64,000 nucleotides of DNA, from contig JBCBKO010000002.1 in the NCBI GenBank assembly GCA_038521865.1, forward strand, positions 248,001-312,000, given 5' to 3'. Numbering within the stretch: position 1 is the first letter of the stretch; every line of letters starts with the position of its first letter. This DNA is from CALBPI01 sp038521865 (GTDB lineage: Bacteria; Pseudomonadota; Gammaproteobacteria; Steroidobacterales; Woeseiaceae). This document shows positions 46,010-53,658 of this stretch, in pieces. The notes under the pieces were generated by a model. That model saw only the letters and a program-made list of their open reading frames with translations, had not been told where the DNA came from and did no database searches. A program made the translations under genes and the position numbers.

Positions 46010-47226
46010 CAGCCGCGATCCCACGCTGGGAAAGGATCATTGAGTGTTTCCCAATGGGTCCGGCCGCGCAGTACCTCTTCTTCACTGAGCAGGCAATCAT
46101 CCAACGCTGCACGAATGCCCGCCTCATCCAAACCCTGGCCGATGAACACCAGTTCCTGGCGCATATCGCCAAACGGTTCCACCCAGTTTTCTTTGATCGC
46201 CGCGAGATACTCCGGGTCGGTTGGCCAGTTCGATTGCGGTACCGCTTTCCAGAACAAGCCTGCAAACCCGTAGGTGGCGACACCACCCGCCTGGCTCCAA
46301 TTCCCCGCGAATTCAGGACGTGTCGCTAGCCAGAAATAGCCTTTCGAACGAATCAACTTGCCGTATTTTCGGGTGCCATGAAGGAAGTCATAGAACTTTT
46401 GGGGGTGGAACGGACGACGTGCTACGTAGCTGAAGCTGCCGATACCGTATTCCTCGGTCTCGGGCACATGCTCACCTCGCATCTCTTTCAGCCAACCCGG
46501 CGCTTGTTGCGCCTTTTCGAAATTAAAGCGGCCGGTGTTGAGAATCGCATCGGTCTCAACGTTGCCCTTCGAGATCGGGATTATCTCCGCTTCCGTGTTC
46601 AAGGTGCGGAGGATCGCAACCAGACGTTCAATGTCTTCCTTTTTCGCGAGATCCGTTTTGCTGATCAGGATGACGTCTGCGAATTCCACCTGATCGACCA
46701 AGAGATCAGAGACACTGCGTTCATCCTCTTCGCCGAGGGATTCGCCTGCCTCCGCCAAGGTTTTCGCCTGCTCATAGTCCTGCAAAAAATTGATGGCATC
46801 GACGACGGTAACCATGGTGTCCAGCGTCGCCACATCGGACAACGAGACGCCATCTTCATCGGCAAACGTGAAGGTTTCGGCGACCGGCAGCGGCTCGGAA
46901 ATTCCTGTGGACTCGACCAACAGATAGTCGAATCGCCCGTCTTTGGCGAGACTGGTAACTTCCTCAAGAAGGTCCTCTCGCAGCGTGCAGCAAATGCAGC
47001 CGTTGCTCATTTCAACGAGCTTTTCTTCGCTGCGATTTAGCGACACCTCGTTGCGTACAATCTCCGAATCAATATTGATTTCGCTCATGTCATTCACGAT
47101 GACGGCGACCTTCTTGCCCTCGCGGTTATTGAGAACATGGCTAAGCACCGTGGTCTTGCCGGCTCCCAGGAAGCCTGAAAGCACGGTGACGGGCAGTTTT
47201 CTATCCAAGGCGACTTGTGTGGTCAT
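46009..47226 (-). CDS. COG0523 (CobW/ZigA/YjiA-type) metallochaperone GTPase
   Basis: A 405-residue G3E GTPase. The ATG at 47226 is chosen over 47256 because GGGAG lies 7 nt upstream. The P-loop is SGFLGAGKTT (18-26), the metal site is the CxCC at C77-C80 in MSNGCICCTL, and ISKTDL gives the guanine specificity motif. The C-terminal CobW_C domain is complete. Zinc-type members deliver zinc to enzymes during starvation. The Zur-like site just upstream supports zinc rather than cobalt or nitrile hydratase iron. Confidence 0.93.
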   Translation of the reverse strand: MTTQVALDRKLPVTVLSGFLGAGKTTVLSHVLNNREGKKVAVIVNDMSEINIDSEIVRNEVSLNRSEEKLVEMSNGCICCTLREDLLEEVTSLAKDGRFDYLLVESTGISEPLPVAETFTFADEDGVSLSDVATLDTMVTVVDAINFLQDYEQAKTLAEAGESLGEEDERSVSDLLVDQVEFADVILISKTDLAKKEDIERLVAILRTLNTEAEIIPISKGNVETDAILNTGRFNFEKAQQAPGWLKEMRGEHVPETEEYGIGSFSYVARRPFHPQKFYDFLHGTRKYGKLIRSKGYFWLATRPEFAGNWSQAGGVATYGFAGLFWKAVPQSNWPTDPEYLAAIKENWVEPFGDMRQELVFIGQGLDEAGIRAALDDCLLSEEEVLRGRTHWETLNDPFPAWDRG

Positions 47227-47252
47227 ATATGGCTCCCAGACGATCAAGGAAC

Positions 47253-47270
47253 GCAATATTATTACATTAC
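47253..47270 (-). promoter_or_regulatory. Zur-like operator of the COG0523 operon
   Basis: The minus-strand 18-mer GTAATGTAATAATATTGC lies 27 bp upstream of the GTPase start codon. It agrees at 16 of 18 positions with the recalled Zur site GTAATGTAATAACATTAC. Shared sequence with the element at 36762-36783 (GCAATAT plus ACATTAC) suggests one regulator. Confidence 0.65.
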
Positions 47271-47293
47271 GCTCGGAGAGTCGTTACCGAACA

Positions 47294-47878
47294 TCAGTCC
47301 CACCAAGCATAGATTCCGTTCAGTCGCTCAAGCTCAGAAGCCAGTGCGTCAATGTCACCCGCGCCTTTATCGACAACATCGGGGGCGAACTCCTGTACTT
47401 CTGCAGCGAGTTGCTGCCAATCGTCAGGGGGTTTTGAAAAAGTTCCGAGCAGCCAGTCGAAACCGGCGCCATCAAGTGTGAAGCCGTAACGAGCCTCCCA
47501 GGCGCGAATGCGAGCGACCACCTCGTCGGGGCTGACGCCGCGAGTGGCGCTATTGGTCCTGACGATATCGAGATAATGGTAGGGATCGGTGCCCGAGATG
47601 ATGGCGACTGCATCAGGCCGTGTGCCGAAGCCCAGATCATTCAGGTACGCCGAGAACGGCCGGCCCTCGAGCCGATTCCGAATCCGCTTCAGAGCAATGG
47701 ATCCGCCGTTCTTGGGGGTGGTCACGACCACGCCTGCTGCGTTGGTCAATTGCCAGCAATCGTCCAAACCCTGGAGCTGGCCGATTGAGGTACCAGTCTT
47801 GCGCAGATCTCGAATCAGCCAGCTCGGCAATCCGGTCCGCCACGCCAGAAATCGGGATTGGAAGTAGTGGTCAAACAA
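47294..47878 (-). CDS. DUF4253 domain protein
   Basis: About 194 residues. The C-terminal 100 residues fit DUF4253: DPYHYLDIVRTNSATRGVSP, then IRAWEARYGFTLDGAGFDW, then VQEFAPDVVDKGAGDIDAL and the final IYAWWD. The N-terminal part carries no recognised domain. The usual start codon is missing: only a TTG at 47878 is available, without a ribosome site, and the frame is open back to the stop codon of the BLUF gene (see findings). Function is unknown. Confidence 0.7.
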   Translation of the reverse strand: MFDHYFQSRFLAWRTGLPSWLIRDLRKTGTSIGQLQGLDDCWQLTNAAGVVVTTPKNGGSIALKRIRNRLEGRPFSAYLNDLGFGTRPDAVAIISGTDPYHYLDIVRTNSATRGVSPDEVVARIRAWEARYGFTLDGAGFDWLLGTFSKPPDDWQQLAAEVQEFAPDVVDKGAGDIDALASELERLNGIYAWWD

Positions 47879-47956
47879 CGGGATGTATCGTTGCGAGGAC
47901 GGCCTGGAGACATCCAGTAAGCGGTCCGGGCACGCGTTTACTGATGACCTGTTCCG

Positions 47957-49066
47957 CTAGCGAGCCGCCTCGGCGAATTGCGCAACCTGCGACAGCGCAT
48001 GCCAGTCCACGGTCGCGGCCGACATTGCATGGGCATCATCTTGCTCGCAGGCCATCCGGTCAGGCCAGCCGCCCAACTGTCCGGTATCACTGCCACCCAC
48101 AAAAACCGGGGTGTCGCCCAACCGACCGCGCATCGCATCCGCAAGGCGCTCAGCCCGTCGCTGATTTTCTCGCCATCCGGTACGCGATCCCGCGATTACG
48201 ACTTCATCGGGACTCACCCACGTCAGTACCTCAATTGTCGCATCGGTTGTCGGCGCCCGGATCAAGCGCACAGCGCAACCCGATGAGCGCAACAGGTCTG
48301 TCTTAACGATAGCGCCCAGTATTTCGGTGCTATCGGGCGGCACAACGACGGCGACGGATCGACTCGCACCAGAGGGCTGACGAACCCGACCAGCACGCTG
48401 CCAGAGCAAATACAGATGCGCCATGGCAATGGCGACCTCAACCGAGTTCCAGCGATCGTCGTTCCAGCCGCGCTGCAGCTCAAGACAAACGTCATCAACA
48501 AACTGGGCTCTGGCGCGTAAACCGGAAGCTGCTGCTCGCGGCATTGTCGGTGACTGATCCGGAGATCGATGAATCAGTTGATCGGCGAAGTCAGCCATTG
48601 AAATCATCGACTGGGCGCTGATCCGTTGGCGTTGGTAAGTCGTCGCAACGGCCTCGAACGCATCGACAGCATTGGAGTTGCTGTACAGCGATGCAAACTC
48701 CGCATCGCTCGTTTTGCTTTCCACCGCTCTTGGCAAAGGCACACTAGCGAGTCGCATGCTCCAACGTGCGTAGCGCCGATTCGGCATCCAACCCGCATTC
48801 AACACTGTCACGTCAGTGTGCCGTGTATCAGCGACGATGCGCGACATTAGCTCACACACTTTCGGAGCTGGCCCTTCCAGCCACTGGAGAAACATGCCGT
48901 GATCAGCGAAAAGTACACCGGTGATCTCGTCACGCGCGTTACTCAGCGCCGCCGACTCGGCAAGATGAACAGTCTGCGCATGATCGAGCGGCGACGTCGC
49001 ACGACTGGCGTAACTAAGCCGGAACACCCTGTCAGGGTGCGGCCTATGTTCTGCGCTCTTGGTCAT
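47957..49066 (-). CDS. BLUF photoreceptor with C-terminal cobalamin-binding-like (SCHIC) domain, AppA-like
   Basis: A 369-residue protein from the ATG at 49066 (GGAG about 10 nt upstream). Residues about 14-105 are a BLUF domain with the flavin residues in place: Y19 in LSYASRA, N43, Q61 in FLQWLEG, and W102/M104 in RRYARWSM. It should sense blue light through FAD. The C-terminal part (about 225-369) is a Rossmann-like B12-binding fold lacking the DxHxxG cobalamin ligand motif, as in the SCHIC domain of AppA and PpaA/AerR. In those systems the protein modulates a PpsR-type repressor. None is seen here. Confidence 0.8.
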   Translation of the reverse strand: MTKSAEHRPHPDRVFRLSYASRATSPLDHAQTVHLAESAALSNARDEITGVLFADHGMFLQWLEGPAPKVCELMSRIVADTRHTDVTVLNAGWMPNRRYARWSMRLASVPLPRAVESKTSDAEFASLYSNSNAVDAFEAVATTYQRQRISAQSMISMADFADQLIHRSPDQSPTMPRAAASGLRARAQFVDDVCLELQRGWNDDRWNSVEVAIAMAHLYLLWQRAGRVRQPSGASRSVAVVVPPDSTEILGAIVKTDLLRSSGCAVRLIRAPTTDATIEVLTWVSPDEVVIAGSRTGWRENQRRAERLADAMRGRLGDTPVFVGGSDTGQLGGWPDRMACEQDDAHAMSAATVDWHALSQVAQFAEAAR

Positions 49067-49387
49067 GCTGGCCAATCTCCACGTGCGGGGAAAAACAGCA
49101 CGAACCGGGTGATGTCCCGACGTACTGCGTAGCCAACCGCGCCGACGTCCCCAAAACAGCGTCGCGGAGAATGCAATCTTCTGTCCCCAGAAGATCGAAA
49201 CAGCCGTTGTCTTGTCGCTGTCTAAAAATGAATATGCCTTAATCGGCAGTTGGCGTCCAGTCGATAGCCCCGCGGCACAGGTTGCATGTACGACCCTGGC
49301 GCTTGGCATCTTGCGTTAGTCGACCAGATCGTGGCTTTATAGGTCGCCTAGGGAACGGGGGGATCCGGTCGCCGGTTCTATACGTTG
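49067..49387. promoter_or_regulatory. Divergent BLUF/LacI promoter region with inverted repeat
   Basis: No gene is evident in this 321-bp region. A perfect inverted repeat, ATCTTCTG and CAGAAGAT separated by TCCC, lies at 49176-49195, 110 bp from the BLUF start, and could be an operator or a short hairpin. I cannot assign a promoter with certainty. Confidence 0.4.
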
Positions 49388-50419
49388 ATGAAGGTGAATA
49401 GCCCTACATCGCGCGATATCGCCGAAGCAGCAGGCGTGTCACAGGCGACCGTCTCGCGTGCACTTCGTGACAGCCCATTGGTGCGGCCAGAGACTCGAGA
49501 ATTAGTTCAGAATATCGCGCAAAAACTCGGTTACAGCGTTAATCGACACGCTGCGAGTCTCCGACGACAGTCCAGCAACACGATCGCGCTGCTCCTGTTT
49601 GACGAGACCGACGGAACTCAGTCGGACGCACTGATCAATCCTTTCTTTCTCGCGATGCTGAGTCACATCAGCAAGGCTGCGGCGCAATACGGCTACGACG
49701 TTTTGGTGTCGCTCCAGGAGCTCGCGGCCGATTGGCATATCGAGTATCAGGCGAGTTACAAAGCCGACGGGCTAATCCTGTTGGGCTATGGTGACTACGA
49801 GAGCTATCAGTCAAAACTCACAGCGCTTGCCGAGACCGACACACGGTTCGTCATTTGGGGACCTATATTTGACGAGCAGCCCGGGCGCTCCTTCGGGTGC
49901 GACAACGAAACGGGCGGAGCAATCGCAACACGCCACCTTATCGATCTCGGGTGCCGTCGAATCGCATTTATCGGAGACACAACCCATCAGAACCCGGAGC
50001 TTGCAGATCGTCACCGCGGTTATCGCACGGCACTAGAGCTTGCCGGACTGCAGTGTTCAGAAGCGTTAATTTATAGCGCGAACAATGATGAAGCACTCGG
50101 CTTCGACGCGATGAATGCGCTTCTTGACAGCAACACTACTTTCGATGGGATCTTCGCAGCGACAGACTTGCTCGCGATCGGCGCGATTCGCGCCATGCGA
50201 GCACGAGGTATTCGCGTGCCCCACGATGTGCGTATCGTCGGGTTCGACGACATCGAGCTAGCGGCTTACGTCACGCCGCCGCTGACCACCGTACGCCAGG
50301 ATATCGCCATTGCTGGACAGGAGCTCGTGCGTCGACTCGTCTTGTTGATCGAAGGACAGCATATCGACTCAACGCTCATGAAGCCGCAGTTGATCGTTCG
50401 CGAATCTTGCGGCGGTTGA
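49388..50419 (+). CDS. LacI-family regulator of maltodextrin use
   Basis: A 343-residue repressor. The helix-turn-helix with hinge is at residues about 5-55 (SRDIAEAAGVSQATVSRALR, then RHAASLRRQ). The effector domain carries FIGDT and GFDDIELAAYVTPPLTTVRQ as usual. It lies next to, and is convergent with, the alpha-amylase/MFS/TonB genes, so a malto-oligosaccharide effector is the best inference. The ATG at 49388 is preferred over the adjacent TTG at 49385. Confidence 0.92.
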   Translation: MKVNSPTSRDIAEAAGVSQATVSRALRDSPLVRPETRELVQNIAQKLGYSVNRHAASLRRQSSNTIALLLFDETDGTQSDALINPFFLAMLSHISKAAAQYGYDVLVSLQELAADWHIEYQASYKADGLILLGYGDYESYQSKLTALAETDTRFVIWGPIFDEQPGRSFGCDNETGGAIATRHLIDLGCRRIAFIGDTTHQNPELADRHRGYRTALELAGLQCSEALIYSANNDEALGFDAMNALLDSNTTFDGIFAATDLLAIGAIRAMRARGIRVPHDVRIVGFDDIELAAYVTPPLTTVRQDIAIAGQELVRRLVLLIEGQHIDSTLMKPQLIVRESCGG

Positions 50420-50435
50420 CTCAGCCACAGCCGCC

Positions 50436-52106
50436 CTAGTCGGCGGCGGGGCGTTCCGACATCTTTTGCAAAGCACGTAGATGGCTGGGATCAATTACGT
50501 CGGGCAGCCCGTCGGTGATCAAGACACGAACCCCGTGAGGTGCGACGGATAAGGACTCATCGTTTTCGACAGATTGATTGGTCATCGCATCTCGCCATTC
50601 GATACTGCCTAATATCTCAGTGGAGAACTCACTTTCGGCGTCGCCCTTATTGAGCAGTACAAGCGCGACCTGACTGATGCCGTCATGCTGATATACACGA
50701 TAGAAGCTCGCGGTGTCCTGAGTGAACACAAGATTGACCTGTAAACCACGCTGCAACGCAGGTAGAGCCTTTCGAACATTCGCGATCGATGTCAGTGCGG
50801 TGCGAATCGGATGCTCGCCTGCGGCATCGATGTTGTTCTGTCCAAAGTAGTTCCGATTGCCCCCGTGCTCGCGTGCGCCGGCCATGAACCCGACCTCGGA
50901 ACCGTAGTAGACGACAGGAATACCCCGACTAGTGAACAACCAATTATTCGCATCAATGAAGCCGTAATCATCCGCAGCCATACGTGGCATATCGTGATTA
51001 TCGTAAAAGGTCATCAATTCGTATGGATTCTGATAGACGCCGGAGTCCAAATGCAGGTAATCGAGCAACCTAAAGTATGGCGCATCACCCACGAATACCT
51101 CGCCCATCGCCTCCTGGCCCGGAAAATCTAGGACACTGACCTTGCCGTTTTCAACGTAGGTGTGCTCGGCAATCTTGCGAGCGTCATAATCAAAACTCTC
51201 GCCGAACATAAAGAAGTCCGGATACTCGCTCCGGATGCGCTCAGCGAAGGCGCCCCAGAATGCGTGCGGCATGTGCCGAATGGTATCGATGCGGAACGCG
51301 GATGCGCCCTGCTCAATCCACTGGCTGTACGCAGCGACAAAGTAATCGAGTACCTCCGGATTGTACGGATCAACATCTGCCAATTCGGCGAGATCCGGCG
51401 TGTTGCTAAAAAACGTATGCAGGGGATTCGTGGGATCCAATTCACTCGGCCGCAGGTTCTGATGGTCGGCGATCAATTCGTTTTCTGCGTTATAGATCTC
51501 ACCGAATTTTGGCTGCTCAACAGGATTCGTGTAGGCCGGCGAGCCGTGGTTACAAACGATATCCAGCACGACTCGGATATTGTGCCCATCGCGCAACTTG
51601 CGCGTCAGGTCGGCAAAAGTCAGATCTTCAGACTCGAGATGCTCATCAACGCGAAAGAAGTTGACGCCCCAGTAACCGTGATACCCGGTCTTGCCGCGAT
51701 CGGTGAAGATCCCTTCGCCGGGCAACGTACCGCCAAGAAACGCTTCATCCGGGTTGTCAACAATCGGTGTAATCCAGAGCGCCGAGAAGCCCATCTCTGC
51801 AATGTAATCGGCGTTGTCGACGATGCCTCTGAAGTCACCACCGAGATACCCGATGTTGGCCTGCGGTTCGCCATCCAGTTGAATCGGTCGATTAAAGGTT
51901 GTCGTCTTACCTTCGCCCTGGCTGAGTTGATTGTTGCTTTGGTCGCCATCGACAAACCGGTCGGTGACAACAAAGTAGACGGCTTCAGACGCAAACGGCT
52001 CGAGGGTGCCGTAGAAACTTTCCGGAGCTAAGGTTTGCTCGGCTGCACAAGCGACCAACGAACAAGATGCCGCGAGGCCGAGGGCTCTTGAAACTGCCCT
52101 TCTCAC
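50436..52106 (-). CDS. GH13 alpha-amylase family lipoprotein
   Basis: A 556-residue secreted hydrolase. Lipobox LVAC with Cys20 anchors it. GH13 regions I-IV are intact: DIVCNH near 182-187, nucleophile D274 in FRIDTIRH, acid/base E303 in FGESFD and the stabiliser D372 in YDNHD. It probably cleaves starch or maltodextrins in the periplasm or at the outer-membrane surface. It overlaps the MFS gene by ATGA, so both are translated together. Confidence 0.93.
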   Translation of the reverse strand: MRRAVSRALGLAASCSLVACAAEQTLAPESFYGTLEPFASEAVYFVVTDRFVDGDQSNNQLSQGEGKTTTFNRPIQLDGEPQANIGYLGGDFRGIVDNADYIAEMGFSALWITPIVDNPDEAFLGGTLPGEGIFTDRGKTGYHGYWGVNFFRVDEHLESEDLTFADLTRKLRDGHNIRVVLDIVCNHGSPAYTNPVEQPKFGEIYNAENELIADHQNLRPSELDPTNPLHTFFSNTPDLAELADVDPYNPEVLDYFVAAYSQWIEQGASAFRIDTIRHMPHAFWGAFAERIRSEYPDFFMFGESFDYDARKIAEHTYVENGKVSVLDFPGQEAMGEVFVGDAPYFRLLDYLHLDSGVYQNPYELMTFYDNHDMPRMAADDYGFIDANNWLFTSRGIPVVYYGSEVGFMAGAREHGGNRNYFGQNNIDAAGEHPIRTALTSIANVRKALPALQRGLQVNLVFTQDTASFYRVYQHDGISQVALVLLNKGDAESEFSTEILGSIEWRDAMTNQSVENDESLSVAPHGVRVLITDGLPDVIDPSHLRALQKMSERPAAD

Positions 52107-53608
52107 GCTGGCTCCGCGTCCGCATCGACCATCAGGGTTGCAACACCAGCCACAATCATGAGTACACCACCGATCACAAGACCAAAAATGCTCTGAAGAT
52201 CGAAGAACTCGCGCAACAAGAGTCCGAGCACGCTAGCCGCAACCAGCTGCGGAATGACGATAAAGAAATTGAAGATCCCCATGTATATACCCATTTTGTG
52301 CGAGGGCAGGCTGTTTGATAACAGCGCATAAGGCAGCGACAAAATCGAAGCCCAGGCGACACCGACGCCGATCATTGGAATCAACAACAGCTTCGGATCG
52401 CTGATGAAGTAGAAACTGATCAATCCGATGCCGCCCAGGGTCATGTTGATCAGGTGACAAACACGACAACCCAGCTTATCAGCCGCATACGGAATACCGA
52501 TCGCCGCAAGCGCCGCAAAGAAGTTATACGCGGCAAACAATAATCCGTTCCAATCGGCACCATCGTTGTAGGCTGCCGAGGTAACGTCGGTCGTGCCAAA
52601 GTGATGACTCGTGACCGCGGCCGTTCCGTAAATCCACATGGCGAACAAGGCGAACCACGAAAAGAACTGAACCAGCGCGAGCTGGCGCATCGGACGCGGC
52701 ATATGAAATAGATCGTGCGTGATCTCATAGACGATATTGTCTACCCGGTTGCTCATCAGCAAACGTCCGGCACGCGCCTGTAGCGCACCGAATGCGATGC
52801 ACCCGCCAGCGAGCACGTACAGCTGCTGATCTAGCTCGTAGTGCTGAACGAGTATCGCGAAAACTGCGCCTACACCCGTCCAAATCACACCGCCTCGCGA
52901 GTAGGCGCTCGGTGTCCTGTGGGTCATGTCATTTGTTGTCGCAGCGTCGCCACTTTCTGCCGCTTCAAATGCACGCATTTGCTCGGGCGTATATTCCGTC
53001 GAACGAAAAACCGTCCAGAGAACCGCTAGCAGAAATGCCACACCACCGATGTAAAAAGAAATCTTGACCGAATCAGGGATCACGCCTTCCGGCGCGGTGT
53101 TGCTGATCTCGAACCAGTTTGTCATCACCCATGGCAACGCTGATGCGACAACCGCGCCCACGCCGATGAAGAATGTCTGCATTGCAAAACCCGCGGTCCG
53201 TTGTTGTTCAGGGAGCAAATCCCCAACGAACGCGCGGAACGGCTCCATCGACACGTTGATGCTGGCGTCCATGATCCACAAGGCCCCTGCCGCGAACCAC
53301 AGCGAAGGCGAGTTTGGCATGAAGATCAACGCAATCGATGCGGCGATTGCACCTGCGAGAAAGTAAGGACGTCGTCTACCTAGCCGTGTCCAAGTGCGAT
53401 CACTGAAGTAGCCAATAATCGGCTGGACGATCAGCCCGGTGAGCGGTGCGGCGATCCAGAGCACCGGGATATCGTCAATCTCCGCGCCCAGTGTTTGGAA
53501 GATGCGGCTGATATTGGCGTTTTGCAACGCGAAACCCATCTGGATACCCAGAAACCCGAAACACATGTTCCAGATTTGCCAAAAATTCAGATGGGGTCGC
53601 TTTTGCAT
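52103..53608 (-). CDS. MFS sugar transporter of the SLC45/MalT type
   Basis: A 501-residue permease with 12 predicted helices. It begins LNFWQIWNMCFGFLGIQMGF and has the family loop GYFSDRTWTRLGRRRP between TM2 and TM3. Such transporters take up maltose or maltodextrins across the inner membrane. The position between a maltodextrin TonB receptor and an amylase supports that role. A hairpin separates it from the upstream receptor gene, so read-through may set its level. Confidence 0.92.
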   Translation of the reverse strand: MQKRPHLNFWQIWNMCFGFLGIQMGFALQNANISRIFQTLGAEIDDIPVLWIAAPLTGLIVQPIIGYFSDRTWTRLGRRRPYFLAGAIAASIALIFMPNSPSLWFAAGALWIMDASINVSMEPFRAFVGDLLPEQQRTAGFAMQTFFIGVGAVVASALPWVMTNWFEISNTAPEGVIPDSVKISFYIGGVAFLLAVLWTVFRSTEYTPEQMRAFEAAESGDAATTNDMTHRTPSAYSRGGVIWTGVGAVFAILVQHYELDQQLYVLAGGCIAFGALQARAGRLLMSNRVDNIVYEITHDLFHMPRPMRQLALVQFFSWFALFAMWIYGTAAVTSHHFGTTDVTSAAYNDGADWNGLLFAAYNFFAALAAIGIPYAADKLGCRVCHLINMTLGGIGLISFYFISDPKLLLIPMIGVGVAWASILSLPYALLSNSLPSHKMGIYMGIFNFFIVIPQLVAASVLGLLLREFFDLQSIFGLVIGGVLMIVAGVATLMVDADAEPA

Positions 53609-53618
53609 TCGAAATGAA

Positions 53619-53644
53619 ACCGCCCCATCCAGGGATGGGGCGGT
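53619..53644 (-). terminator. Hairpin between TonB receptor and MFS genes (attenuating terminator)
   Basis: A perfect 11-bp GC-rich stem (arm ACCGCCCCATC) around a 4-nt loop follows the receptor stop. The downstream T tract is broken (TTTCATTTCG), so partial termination and read-through into the MFS-amylase pair is likely. It could also protect the receptor mRNA 3' end. Confidence 0.6.
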
Positions 53645-53658
53645 ATGACTGTTCCCGA

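Noticed and set aside
49023..49042. CACCCTGTCAGGGTG inverted repeat as an operator of the BLUF gene
   Set aside because: It lies inside the coding sequence just after the start codon and is likely chance.
49376..49397. Second LacI-type operator at the lacI-type start
   Set aside because: Only a half site around TATACG is present; the other half does not match the operator at 56633-56648.
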